Shown here piece by piece: positions 26,134 to 34,573 of a DNA stretch of 64,000 bases (positions are counted from its first letter, which is position 1; each line of letters opens with the position of its first letter). The notes under the pieces were generated by a model. It was given only the letters and a program-made list of their open reading frames with translations. It was not told the origin of the DNA and did no database searches. Location of the stretch: the NCBI RefSeq assembly GCF_010669305.1, contig NZ_CP048649.1, forward strand, positions 1,488,001 through 1,552,000. Direction: 5' to 3'. The translations under genes were made by a program, and so were the position numbers. The stretch comes from Aminipila butyrica. Lineage in GTDB: Bacteria; Bacillota; Clostridia; Peptostreptococcales; Anaerovoracaceae.

Positions 26134-26520
26134 ATGACCGATAATGGGCTGTTATTAGCTATATCTGGGATGTTGGATGTGAAGTTAAAGCCACTGGAAG
26201 GACAAATAACAAGAATTGAAGACAGGATGACGAACATCGAAGGCCGGGTGGCAAACATTGAAGGTCAGATGACAACTCTGAAAGAGCAGGTAGACGGAAT
26301 AGAAAATAGGGTTCTAAATATTGAAGACCGAACGAAAAAAACGGAGATACTGTTGGAAAATGATGTAGTCCCGAGATTACAGAATATCGAGTCTTGCTAT
26401 ACTTCTACCTATGAAAGATATGTAAATGGGATTAGTCAGACAGAGGCGTTAAAAGAAGATATGGGTATAGTTAAACGTGTCGTTGCTGAACACAGCGAAA
26501 AATTACAGAAAATTTCATGA
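26134..26520 (+). CDS. Coiled-coil protein with heptad repeats
   Basis: A 128 aa soluble protein of unrecognised family. Residues 25-75 carry a seven-residue repeat of the type (x)IExRxx: IEDRMTN, IEGRVAN, IEGQMTT, then IENRVLN, IEDRTKK. This should form a trimeric or tetrameric coiled coil. The C-terminal 50 aa remain charged and helical. There is no signal peptide or membrane segment. A promoter-like site and a strong terminator make it a monocistronic unit. Similar short repeats occur in phage- and plasmid-borne accessory proteins, but nothing here gives a function. Confidence 0.75.
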   Translation: MTDNGLLLAISGMLDVKLKPLEGQITRIEDRMTNIEGRVANIEGQMTTLKEQVDGIENRVLNIEDRTKKTEILLENDVVPRLQNIESCYTSTYERYVNGISQTEALKEDMGIVKRVVAEHSEKLQKIS

Positions 26521-26535
26521 GCAGCAATATTACAT

Positions 26536-26570
26536 AAAAAGTGTAAGGTTTAAGGACTTTACACTTTTTT
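26536..26570 (+). terminator. Terminator after the coiled-coil gene
   Basis: A hairpin with the stem AAAAAGTGTAA (26536-26546) and TTACACTTTTT (26559-26569), with a 12-nt loop and a trailing T-run. The A-run on the 5' arm makes it bidirectional in principle. Confidence 0.85.
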
Positions 26571-26615
26571 GTTAAATGAATAAGTTTACCAAGGATAGAA
26601 CATAATACCTTCTAT

Positions 26616-27281
26616 ATGAATAGGGGGATGGAAGGATTGAATAGCGAGGCGAATGGAAAAAAGCAACATTTTAAACGGATACCTCGGCACATCGGTGTTA
26701 TACCAGATGGCAACCGACGTTGGGCAGTAAACTGCGGCCTGGAGAAAAAGGATGGCTATCAGCATGGCATTGGACCGGGCTTTCAACTGTACGACTTGTG
26801 CCGCAATCTGGGGGTAGAAGAACTAACGCTGTATGGCTTTACTTTAGACAACACCAAAAGGCCCGCAGAGCAGAAGTGGGCTTTTCAACAAGCTTGTGTG
26901 GATGCCGTTATGGAACTGGCGGAACGAGATGCAGAGCTACTGGTCATCGGCAATGATAAGTCTCCTTGTTTCCCGGAGGAATTAAAGCCACTGACCCGCC
27001 GTACCTGCTTTGGCAAGGGCGGTATCAAGGTGAACTTTTTAGTAAATTACGGCTGGGACTGGGACCTGACCTGTGAGGAGGGTCTGGCTTCTCAGGATAT
27101 TTCCCGGATTGACTTGATTCTGCGTTGGGGCGGTATGCGGCGACTCAGTGGATTTCTGCCCATTCAGTCGGTGTATGCAGACATTTATGTGCTGGATGAA
27201 CTGTGGCCGGAGTTCACGGAGGAACAGTTTTACCGTGGGTTGGCTTGGTATCAGCATCAAGACCAGACCTTGGGAGGCTGA
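26616..27281 (+). CDS. Divergent undecaprenyl-diphosphate-synthase-like cis-prenyltransferase
   Basis: A 221 aa member of the UppS family, which chains isopentenyl diphosphate into polyprenyl diphosphate. The catalytic DGNRRW motif (HIGVIPDGNRRWA) and the histidine of YQHG are kept, as are the C-terminal R-x-G-G and SGFLPIQSVYADIYVLDELWP patterns. It is shorter than the roughly 245-250 aa of housekeeping UppS. Two usual residues differ: FTLDNTKRP replaces the F-S-x-E-N-W-x-R-P motif, and GGMRR replaces GGExR. The catalytic role is therefore uncertain. The start is ambiguous (ATG 26616, ATG 26628 or TTG 26637), since AGGGGG at 26622-26627 favours the TTG. A short hairpin terminator follows. 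Confidence 0.8.
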   Translation: MNRGMEGLNSEANGKKQHFKRIPRHIGVIPDGNRRWAVNCGLEKKDGYQHGIGPGFQLYDLCRNLGVEELTLYGFTLDNTKRPAEQKWAFQQACVDAVMELAERDAELLVIGNDKSPCFPEELKPLTRRTCFGKGGIKVNFLVNYGWDWDLTCEEGLASQDISRIDLILRWGGMRRLSGFLPIQSVYADIYVLDELWPEFTEEQFYRGLAWYQHQDQTLGG

Positions 27282-27363
27282 CCCCAGGCCGTACCTGGAA
27301 AAGTTTAGTTGATTTTTGGACTTATTAGTGATACCCTTAACCATAGAAGCGTAAGAGCGCGCG

Positions 27364-27397
27364 AAGCAGGTGTGGAAAAGGGGACACTTGCTTTTTT
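27364..27397 (+). terminator. Hairpin terminator between the cis-prenyltransferase and pot genes
   Basis: Stem AAGCAGGTGT (27364-27373) with ACACTTGCTT (27384-27393), one G-T wobble, a 10-nt loop and a T-run to 27397. It ends only 27 bp before the potD start, so it could act either as the terminator of the upstream gene or as an attenuator in the pot leader. Confidence 0.7.
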
Positions 27398-27424
27398 AAC
27401 AGCCAGACAAGGAGGAATTATCAA

Positions 27425-28504
27425 ATGAAATGTAAGAAGCTATTGGTGGGAGCCCTAGCCTTATCCATGGTGCTGTCCATGGCGGCCTGCGGCAGCAGTT
27501 CCGGCGAGAAAGATGCTAAAGACGGCGAAAAGACGAAGCTTTATGTTGTGAACTGGAAGGACTACGGTTCGGACGATGCAGACTTTATCGCTGCTTTTGA
27601 AGAGGAGTACAACTGTGAGATTGTCAACACCTATATGTCCAGCGAGGAAGAATTGTTGACCAAACTGAGGACTTCAAAAGAAGGCGACATTGACGTCTGC
27701 TTGCCAAACTGCACTATTCTCCCGGCAGCCATCAACGAGGGGCTGTTGGAGCAGGTGGATACGTCAAAACTAACCAATTTTGACAGTATGTTTGAGCGCT
27801 TCAAGACGCAGAAGGAATGCTTCAAGGACGATAAAATGTACGCAGTACCATTCGTATGGGGCTCTACGGCAATTGCTTACAACACAGAGGTGATTAAGGA
27901 AGCCCCTAAATCTATGTCTGCACTGTTTGACAAAGCCTATGCAGGAAAGATTGCGTTCCGGGATGATTACAACGATGCCGTTATGTCTGCTGCAATCGTA
28001 TTAGGTCAGGACCCCAACAATCCATCTGATCTGGATGCAATCAAGGCAAAGCTGATTGAGCAGAAGGCGCTGAATAAAACTTACTGGAAGACGGGCGATG
28101 AATTTTCCAAGTTATTTGCCGGCAAGCAGATTGACCTTGGCCTGATGTGGTCTGGACAGGCTGCCGCCATGAAGAAGGACAATCAGCCAATTTCATTTGT
28201 GGTTCCTGAAGACGGAGCGATCGGTTGGGTAGATAACTGGGCTATTCCGTCAGGAAGTCAGAACAAAGACTTAGCTTACGCCTTCATCGACTGGATGATC
28301 AGCAAGGATTTCCAGTATAACTGGGCATCTAAGGGCGGTCCGGCTCCTGTAAATCAGGCTGCCGCAGAAGCCATCGATCCGGAATACGCCGCATCGGCAG
28401 GTATGGATGAGGCCTCTCTGAATCGTTTGTACTTCATGGAATACAGAACGGATGAGGTGAAGAATACCTGGAACGAGCTTTGGACGGAAGTCAAGGCAGA
28501 ATAA
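27425..28504 (+). CDS. potD: PotD-like ABC transporter substrate-binding lipoprotein
   Basis: Extracytoplasmic solute-binding lipoprotein of 359 aa. The lipobox is SMAAC with the modified cysteine near residue 22, after a hydrophobic signal segment. The fold is of the spermidine/putrescine-binding family (SBP_bac type). Two features match E. coli PotD ligand residues: W268-x-D270 in GWVDNWAIP, and D181-x-x-D184 in DDYND, where PotD has Asp and Glu. A cationic amine ligand is thus plausible, but the ligand is unproven. AAGGAGGAA precedes the ATG. It is followed by a terminator, then by two permeases and an ATPase. Confidence 0.88.
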   Translation: MKCKKLLVGALALSMVLSMAACGSSSGEKDAKDGEKTKLYVVNWKDYGSDDADFIAAFEEEYNCEIVNTYMSSEEELLTKLRTSKEGDIDVCLPNCTILPAAINEGLLEQVDTSKLTNFDSMFERFKTQKECFKDDKMYAVPFVWGSTAIAYNTEVIKEAPKSMSALFDKAYAGKIAFRDDYNDAVMSAAIVLGQDPNNPSDLDAIKAKLIEQKALNKTYWKTGDEFSKLFAGKQIDLGLMWSGQAAAMKKDNQPISFVVPEDGAIGWVDNWAIPSGSQNKDLAYAFIDWMISKDFQYNWASKGGPAPVNQAAAEAIDPEYAASAGMDEASLNRLYFMEYRTDEVKNTWNELWTEVKAE

Positions 28505-28516
28505 TTTGATACACGT

Positions 28517-28556
28517 AAGAGGCCTCATCAAAATTCCTTTGGTGGGGCCTCTTTTT
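28517..28556 (+). terminator. Intra-operon terminator after the binding-protein gene
   Basis: Stem AAGAGGCCTCATCA (28517-28530) with TGGTGGGGCCTCTT (28540-28553), two G-T wobbles, and a T-run. It probably lowers permease expression relative to the binding protein, a common pattern in ABC importers. Confidence 0.8.
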
Positions 28557-28625
28557 CTATGGCCTATTACCGGTGATTTATGTTAAAATAAAAGATATGT
28601 AACTTATAAGCTTGGAGGAACTACA

Positions 28626-29447
28626 TTGAAAAACAATAAACGTGTCATGACTTTGCCGGGCATGGCGGTACTTTTTTTCTGTGCCATCGTACCGCTTTTT
28701 ATCATGCTGGCCTATAGTTTTCAAAGTGACAGCGGGACAGGCTTCACCTTGGAGAATTATTCCCGCTTTTTTACAAAGACCTTTTACTTAACGTTGACTT
28801 TGCGGACCATTGTCAACAGCCTGCTGGTGACGGTAATCAGTCTCCTTCTGTCTTATCCTTTGGCCTATATTATGGCGAAGCATTTGAAAGGACTGAAAAA
28901 TATCGTCATGGTTCTACTGATTATTCCCTTTTTCACCAATCAGTTGGTGCGGGTCTACAGCTGGTTGATCTTCTTGCAGGACGGAGGCGTCTTTGAACGG
29001 CTGATGAACACCTTAGGGTTGGTAGACGGCACCATGGGATTGTTGTATACCAGGGCGGCGGTTATTATCGGCTTGATTCATGCCTTTTTTCCCTATATGG
29101 TCATCACAATTTACATGGCCTTAGAGCGGCTGGATAATTCTCTGCTGGAGGCTAGCAGCTGTCTAGGAGCCTCGAAGACGACTACCTTTTTTCGAGTGGT
29201 GTTGCCTATGTCCATGCCTGGAGTAATTACAGGCATTATGATTGTCTTCGTGCCATGCTTGGGCACTTTTGTAGAACCGAGAATTTTAGGCGGTGTCAAT
29301 GGGACGGTTATCGGTACGGTTATCGAGGACCAGTTCTTTGAAATCTATGGCTGGAATTTCGGGGCGGCCATTGCCTTTATCTTGCTGGCTATGGTGCTGG
29401 TGAGCATGGCGGCCATCAATCGGTTGGGCAGGAGGTATGAGGGATGA
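28626..29447 (+). CDS. potB: PotB-like ABC transporter permease
   Basis: Inner-membrane permease of 273 aa with six predicted helices and the BPD_transp_1 fold. The EAA loop reads LLEASSCLGASKTTTFFRVVLPMSMPGVI, the contact with the ATPase. The TTG start at 28626 has GGAGGAA just upstream. It overlaps potC by the ATGA junction, so the two permeases are translationally coupled. It follows the PotD-like gene with its terminator in between. Confidence 0.92.
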   Translation: MKNNKRVMTLPGMAVLFFCAIVPLFIMLAYSFQSDSGTGFTLENYSRFFTKTFYLTLTLRTIVNSLLVTVISLLLSYPLAYIMAKHLKGLKNIVMVLLIIPFFTNQLVRVYSWLIFLQDGGVFERLMNTLGLVDGTMGLLYTRAAVIIGLIHAFFPYMVITIYMALERLDNSLLEASSCLGASKTTTFFRVVLPMSMPGVITGIMIVFVPCLGTFVEPRILGGVNGTVIGTVIEDQFFEIYGWNFGAAIAFILLAMVLVSMAAINRLGRRYEG

Positions 29448-30238
29448 TAAAGAGCATATTCATGAAAATTTACGTATTGCTGACGATTCTCTTTTTATAT
29501 ACGCCTATCGTGGTACTCATGGTTATGGGCTTTAATGAATCCAGGTACAATTCGCTGCCTTTCCAGTTCAGCTTACAGTGGTATGAGGATTTGTCCCAAA
29601 ATACCAGGCTGATTGAGGCGGCAGAACATTCTTTTTATCTGGCTTTGGTCACGGGAATCATTTGTGTGTTGCTGGCCACCTTATTTATTCTAGGGGTTCA
29701 GTCCCTGTCCAAAAGGACAGAGGGTCTCTGCCGAAGCGTCATGATGATGCCTATGAGTATTCCGTGGTTAATCATGGGTCTGTCCATGCTGCTGCTGATT
29801 CGCTTTATAGATATGGATAAAAATTTACTGTTTGTGGCGGCAGGTCATGTGGTTATTTCTCTGCCTTATGCCATGCTGGTGCTGCAAGCTCGGCTTCATT
29901 CCATTGATCCCGCGCTGGAAGAAATGAGTCTTTCTTTGGGAGCTCCGCCGCTGACCACATTTCGGCGCATCACACTGCCGGCCATAGCACCGGCTATGGT
30001 GGCGGGAGGCTTTTTATCCTTCATGATTAGCTTCGATAATTTTGCAATCAGCTATTTCCTCATGCCGGCAGGGATTTCTACGCTGCCTATTGAGATTCAG
30101 TCGTCTATCAAGTTCGGCTTTACACCAGAGATTAACGCAATCTCTACCATCATCATCGGTATTTCTCTGCTGTGTCTGGCTATAGTCGGCCTCATCATGG
30201 GAGGAAGCCTTAAAAACGTACTGGGGGGTAATAAATAA
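29444..30238 (+). CDS. potC: PotC-like ABC transporter permease
   Basis: The second permease, 264 aa with six predicted helices. Its EAA loop is EEMSLSLGAPPLTTFRRITLPAIAPAMV. It starts with ATG inside the potB stop (ATGA overlap). PotB and PotC-type proteins normally form a heterodimeric channel, matched with one ATPase dimer. The ATPase gene starts 2 bp after its stop. Confidence 0.92.
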   Translation: MIKSIFMKIYVLLTILFLYTPIVVLMVMGFNESRYNSLPFQFSLQWYEDLSQNTRLIEAAEHSFYLALVTGIICVLLATLFILGVQSLSKRTEGLCRSVMMMPMSIPWLIMGLSMLLLIRFIDMDKNLLFVAAGHVVISLPYAMLVLQARLHSIDPALEEMSLSLGAPPLTTFRRITLPAIAPAMVAGGFLSFMISFDNFAISYFLMPAGISTLPIEIQSSIKFGFTPEINAISTIIIGISLLCLAIVGLIMGGSLKNVLGGNK

Positions 30239-30240
30239 TC

Positions 30241-31215
30241 ATGGCAAAGGTGAGCATAAAGAATTTAACAAAAACCTACGGAGAAAATACAGTGGTAAAT
30301 CACATTTCAGCAGAGATTCCTGACGGGACCTTGGTGTCCATTCTGGGTCCCTCCGGCTGTGGAAAAACTACAACCCTGAGAATGATTGCTGGTTTTGAAG
30401 AACCTCAGGCAGGGGAAATCTATTTTGATGATCAACCCATCACCAATATCAGCGTAAATCGGCGCAATATTGGCATGGTCTTTCAAAGCTACGCCTTATT
30501 TCCCCACATGACGGTATCTCAAAATATTGCTTATGGGCTGGAACAGCGGAAGCTGGGAAAAAAGGAGATTCAGCAGCAAGTGGAAGACGCCTTGAAAATG
30601 GTCCACATGGAGGAATTTGCTGATCGAAAGCCCAAGCAGCTTTCTGGCGGACAGCAGCAGCGGGTGGCTTTGGCTCGAGCCTTGGTTATTAAGCCCCGAG
30701 TTTTACTTCTGGACGAGTGTCTCAGTGCTTTAGACAAGAAGCTGCGAGTAGAGATGCAGCTGGAACTGAGGCGGATACTGGAAGCCACTGGCGTGACGAC
30801 CTTTTTTGTCACTCACGATCAGGAAGAGGCCATGACCCTGTCCGATTACATCATCGTTATGAATAACGGCATCATCGAGCAGATGGGGACGCCTTTCCAG
30901 GTTTACGAACAGCCTCGAAATGCTTTTGTGGCCAGCTTTCTGGGAAAAGCCAATTTCTTTGAAAAAGGGGAACGCATTTATGCGGTACGGCCGGAAAAAA
31001 TCAAGGTATCTAAGCAACACTTGGAGAACACCAAGAAAGAAGGCGTGGTGCAGTTTGTCACCTACTCTGGCAGCCTGACCAGCTATACCATAGAAGTCGA
31101 AGGGAAGCTGGTGGTAGCCCAGCAGCAGAACAGTTCTGCCAGGGGGGCTATTAGCAAGGGCGATCAGGTATACATTGGCTGGGAAGAAGCGGCAAAGATT
31201 CCGCTGGAGGCGTAA
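30241..31215 (+). CDS. potA: PotA-like ABC transporter ATPase
   Basis: A 324 aa ATPase of the spermidine/putrescine and sugar importer class. Walker A GPSGCGKTT (about residues 35-43), Q-loop VFQSYALFPHMTV, signature LSGGQQQRVALARAL and Walker B LLLDECLSALD are all present. The residue after the DE pair is Cys, where most relatives have Pro (DEPLSAL). The C-terminal TOBE-like regulatory domain (about residues 240-324) is short. It is coupled to potC (2 bp gap), and the PfkB gene starts 1 bp after its stop, so the enzyme genes that follow are probably co-transcribed. Confidence 0.94.
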   Translation: MAKVSIKNLTKTYGENTVVNHISAEIPDGTLVSILGPSGCGKTTTLRMIAGFEEPQAGEIYFDDQPITNISVNRRNIGMVFQSYALFPHMTVSQNIAYGLEQRKLGKKEIQQQVEDALKMVHMEEFADRKPKQLSGGQQQRVALARALVIKPRVLLLDECLSALDKKLRVEMQLELRRILEATGVTTFFVTHDQEEAMTLSDYIIVMNNGIIEQMGTPFQVYEQPRNAFVASFLGKANFFEKGERIYAVRPEKIKVSKQHLENTKKEGVVQFVTYSGSLTSYTIEVEGKLVVAQQQNSSARGAISKGDQVYIGWEEAAKIPLEA

Positions 31216-31216
31216 G

Positions 31217-32089
31217 ATGACGGAATGTGTGATATTTGGGGGATTGCTTCTGGACAAGTACTTTGAGGTGGATGAACTGCCAGAAAGAGGTCAAGATGGC
31301 TTTATCAGCCGAGAATTTGAGTGCGTAGGCGGCTGTTCCGTCAACATGGCAGTAACGTTTAACAATTTAGGGGGCAACGCCCATGTGGTATCCTACATTG
31401 GAAAGGATTCTGTGGGCCAAGCCATCCTGACCTATATGAAAGAGCATGGTCTTTCCACTCGCTATGTGGGAGAAAAAGAAGGAACTACGGGATATTGCCT
31501 CGTTTTTTTAGAGCCGGATGGAGAGCGAACCTTTTTGACCAAGACCGGCATGGAACTGGGTTTTTCCAGGGACATTTTGTCGGACGGCCTGCGGGATATC
31601 CGTTATGCGGCGGTGACCGGCTATTTTCTGCTTAACGATCAGGCGGAGGAGATTGTTCAGGTGCTGGAGGAATTTCAACAGACCGGGGGCTATATTCTAT
31701 TTGATCCCAGTCCGCTGGTGGAGTATATTGACAAAGAGCTGCTGGAGAGGCTGATTCGTATCAGCAGTCTGTTGACGCCAAATACTAGTGAGATGGAGTG
31801 TATCCGTCCCTGGCTCTCGGCGGAACAGGTGGTCATCCTCAAGCGTGGACAGCGAGGCGGTACGGTGTATCAACCGTCGGGAACCTTTGATTATTTGCCC
31901 TGCAAGGTTGAAGCGGTAGATACTACTGGAGCAGGAGACAGCTTTGCGGCAGGAGTACTTTTTGGTATAGCGGAGGGACGGACCTTGCAAGAAGCTGTCC
32001 GCTTGGGCAGTGAAACTTCTGCAATTACGGTGGCGATAAATGGACCTCACGGCTTTTGGAAGCTGGAGGATTTTTATAGAAAGAGGTGA
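31217..32089 (+). CDS. PfkB-family carbohydrate/nucleoside kinase
   Basis: A ribokinase-like kinase of 290 aa. It starts with CVIFGGLLLDKYFEVDELPERG and ends with the active-site DTTGAGDSFAAGVLFG, where the aspartate is the catalytic base. The ATG at 31217 has GGAGG 6 nt upstream and lies 1 bp after the potA stop, so coupling is very likely. The substrate may be ribose, a deoxy sugar or a nucleoside; ribose fits the ADP-ribosylglycohydrolase that follows, but this is inference. Confidence 0.85.
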   Translation: MTECVIFGGLLLDKYFEVDELPERGQDGFISREFECVGGCSVNMAVTFNNLGGNAHVVSYIGKDSVGQAILTYMKEHGLSTRYVGEKEGTTGYCLVFLEPDGERTFLTKTGMELGFSRDILSDGLRDIRYAAVTGYFLLNDQAEEIVQVLEEFQQTGGYILFDPSPLVEYIDKELLERLIRISSLLTPNTSEMECIRPWLSAEQVVILKRGQRGGTVYQPSGTFDYLPCKVEAVDTTGAGDSFAAGVLFGIAEGRTLQEAVRLGSETSAITVAINGPHGFWKLEDFYRKR

Positions 32090-32095
32090 AGTAAG

Positions 32096-33079
32096 ATGTT
32101 GGATCGAGCATATGGAGCTTTGGTGGGCGGTGCGATAGGAGATGCCATGGGCATGCCAGCCTCCTTTTTTACCAGAGAAAAAATGAAGCGCACGTATGGT
32201 TATATTGATGATTTTGTAACGCCGGAAGCGGAGGCTCAGACTTATCACGGCAGCCTTCAAGCCGGCGAGGTGACAGATGACACAATGGAAAGTGTTATTC
32301 TAGGCGAGGTACTCATCGGGCATGGACAATTTAATAAAGAAGCTTTCAACCAAGCGATGAAGGAGTGGGCTATCCAGCAGAAGATGCTGGAGACGACAGT
32401 CATCGGCCCTTCCACCAGAAGGTATCTCACGGCTTTAATTGAAGGTCGAAATCCGGAGGAAACCTCTGGGGACAGTGCCACGAACGGAAGTGCCATGCGA
32501 GTAGCACCTGTGGGAGTAAAGTACTGGAATGATATGGCAGGATGCTTTCAGGCGGCGGCAGACTCTTCGACCCCTAGTCATGGCAGCCGGCCTTGTGTGG
32601 CTGGGGCCTGTGCGGTTGCTGCTGCGGTTGCTGCTGGTGTTCACGGGGGCTTTTCTACCGCAGAGGTTATGGAAAAGGCTTATGAAGCAGCCTTGTTCGG
32701 AGAGAAACTGGGTAAAGATATTACCGCGCCGATGGTTTCTAAACGGATTCTGCTGGCCAAGCGCATCGTGGACGAGTACCGCGGACAAGGTATGGAAGTG
32801 GTTTTAGATGAACTGGTGGGTAACATCGGTGCTAGTATGTATGTATACGAATCTGTGCCTTTAGCCTTGGGAGTCTTTTATGCCGTGGACGGAGATGCTG
32901 GAAAAGGCATTCCGGCGGCTATCAACTGCGGCGATGACGCTGATACCAACGGGGCCATCTGTGGCAATATCTGCGGCGCTTATTCCGGAGCACAGGCTTT
33001 GCCAGAAGAATGGAAGCAGCGAGTACAGAAGGTCAGCAGTCTGGATTTCCTGGAGACTGCGAAACAGCTGTTGAAATAA
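32096..33079 (+). CDS. ADP-ribosylglycohydrolase family protein
   Basis: A 327 aa hydrolase of the ADP_ribosyl_GH family, which cleaves N- or O-glycosidic bonds to ADP-ribose or related ribosides. The metal-binding Asp/Thr elements are visible: GEVTDDTMES near residues 60-70 and DDADTNGAICG near 283-293. The N-terminus ALVGGAIGDAMGMP is typical. It lies 6 bp after the kinase gene. In operons of this type the family is often recruited for small-molecule ribosides rather than protein ADP-ribosylation, so a nucleoside-like substrate is plausible. Confidence 0.9.
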   Translation: MLDRAYGALVGGAIGDAMGMPASFFTREKMKRTYGYIDDFVTPEAEAQTYHGSLQAGEVTDDTMESVILGEVLIGHGQFNKEAFNQAMKEWAIQQKMLETTVIGPSTRRYLTALIEGRNPEETSGDSATNGSAMRVAPVGVKYWNDMAGCFQAAADSSTPSHGSRPCVAGACAVAAAVAAGVHGGFSTAEVMEKAYEAALFGEKLGKDITAPMVSKRILLAKRIVDEYRGQGMEVVLDELVGNIGASMYVYESVPLALGVFYAVDGDAGKGIPAAINCGDDADTNGAICGNICGAYSGAQALPEEWKQRVQKVSSLDFLETAKQLLK

Positions 33080-33126
33080 GCGAAAGCTGGCATAAAATAT
33101 AGAGGAAAAAAGTGAAAGGAGCGGCG

Positions 33127-33657
33127 ATGAAAGATATTCTTGTAGTGGTAGACATGCAAAAGGACTTTATAGACGGAGCCTTGGGGTCCCCTCAAGCCCA
33201 GGCCCTGGTGGGTCCAGTAGTGGAAAAAATTCGACATTTTCAAGGAGATATCTACTATACCAGAGATACCCATGGGGAGAACTATCTGGAGACGTTAGAA
33301 GGTCAGAATCTGCCGGTAATTCACTGTGTGGAATACACGGAAGGCTGGCGGATTCACCCAGACATTATGGCAGCCAGTGAAGGGAAAAAGGTGGTGGTCA
33401 TCGATAAACCGGCCTTTGGTTCCATGGAGTTACTGCGAATAATGGAGGAGGAAATTTGGAACCCGGTGGGGAGCATTACCTTAGTGGGCCTGTGCACAGA
33501 CATCTGTGTCATCAGCAATGCCCTCATGCTCCGAAGTCGGTTTTGTCAGATTCCCATCTGCGTAGACGCATCTTGTTGTGCAGGGGCTACGCTTGAGGGC
33601 CACCAGGAGGCACTCAATGCCATGGAGCGCTGCCACATTCAAATTATAGGCAGATAA
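33127..33657 (+). CDS. Nicotinamidase/isochorismatase-like cysteine hydrolase
   Basis: A 176 aa amidohydrolase of the isochorismatase superfamily. The catalytic triad is intact: D9 (VVDMQKDF), K94 (VIDKPAFGS) and C127 (GLCTDICV). Nicotinamidase and related amidases use exactly this triad. The ATG at 33127 was chosen because AAAGGAG is 5 nt upstream; an in-frame GTG at 33112 would add five residues. It follows the ADP-ribosylglycohydrolase by 47 bp. A nicotinamide-like amide is a reasonable substrate in this setting, but isochorismatase-type or other amides cannot be excluded. Confidence 0.85.
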   Translation: MKDILVVVDMQKDFIDGALGSPQAQALVGPVVEKIRHFQGDIYYTRDTHGENYLETLEGQNLPVIHCVEYTEGWRIHPDIMAASEGKKVVVIDKPAFGSMELLRIMEEEIWNPVGSITLVGLCTDICVISNALMLRSRFCQIPICVDASCCAGATLEGHQEALNAMERCHIQIIGR

Positions 33658-33686
33658 ACGAAAGATGATATATAAATAGGAGAGAT

Positions 33687-34499
33687 ATGATGTTTTCAGA
33701 AAGAGCAATGGAACGGGCTTTAGAAAAGCTGTTGGATTTCGCCGGGGTTTTAGGTCAGGCAGCAATTGTACTGCTGGTAGGCTATATCGCCATTAAAATC
33801 CTGTTGGGCATCCTTCGACGGACGTTGAATAAGACACCTCTGGATGCGTCTTTGCACACCTTTATTGAGAATGCAGCCAAAGTAGTTTTGTGGATTGTCC
33901 TACTGATTACGGTGCTTGGTGTGCTGGGAACACCGCTGTCCACCTTTATCGCTGTGCTGGGTGCTGCGGGAGCGGCGATCGCCTTGGCTTTAAAGGACAG
34001 CTTGAGCAATGTGGCCGGAGGTATTATTGTCCTGATTACCAAGCCTTTTAAACAAGGAGATTACATCGATATTGGCGAAGTCGCCGGTGCGGTGGAGAAG
34101 ATTGACCTGCTGTATACCACCTTGAAGACGGTTGATAACAAAGTGGTTAGCATACCCAACGGTAAGCTGACTAATGCTGTGCTGACCAATGCTTCTACGG
34201 AGGACAAAAGGCGGGTGGACTGTGCATTCAGTCTTGGACCGACGGCTTCCATGGATAAGGCGAAAGAACTGCTTCTGGCGGTGGCGGAAGCGAATCCTGC
34301 TATTTTTCAAGATCCGGCTCCATTTGTAGGCATTGCTGGGCAGGGTGCAGGCGGTGTAAGTATCGAGTTGAAGGTCTGGTGCAAAACGGAAGAATATTTA
34401 ATGGTAAAGTATTTCCTAGAGGAAAATGTGAAGCTGGCCTTTGATGAAGCCGGATTTTCAACCGCGTATCCGCAGGTAGAAGTTAGATATTCAAAATAA
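33687..34499 (+). CDS. mscS: Small-conductance mechanosensitive channel, MscS family
   Basis: Integral membrane protein of 270 aa with three N-terminal helices. The pore-lining helix has the Gly/Ala pattern VLGAAGAAIALALKDSLSNVAGGI (about residues 90-113). The cytoplasmic beta and alpha/beta domains follow, with FKQGDYIDIGEVAG and VSIPNGKLTNAVLTNAS. This is the hypo-osmotic shock emergency valve. AGGAGAG lies before two possible ATG codons (33687 and 33690). It ends the block that began with the pot genes; no terminator was found, and the pyc promoter starts about 75 bp downstream. Confidence 0.94.
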   Translation: MMFSERAMERALEKLLDFAGVLGQAAIVLLVGYIAIKILLGILRRTLNKTPLDASLHTFIENAAKVVLWIVLLITVLGVLGTPLSTFIAVLGAAGAAIALALKDSLSNVAGGIIVLITKPFKQGDYIDIGEVAGAVEKIDLLYTTLKTVDNKVVSIPNGKLTNAVLTNASTEDKRRVDCAFSLGPTASMDKAKELLLAVAEANPAIFQDPAPFVGIAGQGAGGVSIELKVWCKTEEYLMVKYFLEENVKLAFDEAGFSTAYPQVEVRYSK

Positions 34500-34573
34500 A
34501 GTTTTACTATTATATCGATAATCAAAAACTATTGACCTATACGTAAAAACGATTGCTTCCCGATAAATATTCG

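Noticed and set aside
32096..33079. ADP-ribosylglycohydrolase as part of an anti-phage or toxin-immunity system
   Set aside because: No ADP-ribosyltransferase toxin or defence gene is near; it is coupled to metabolic genes, so a salvage role fits better.
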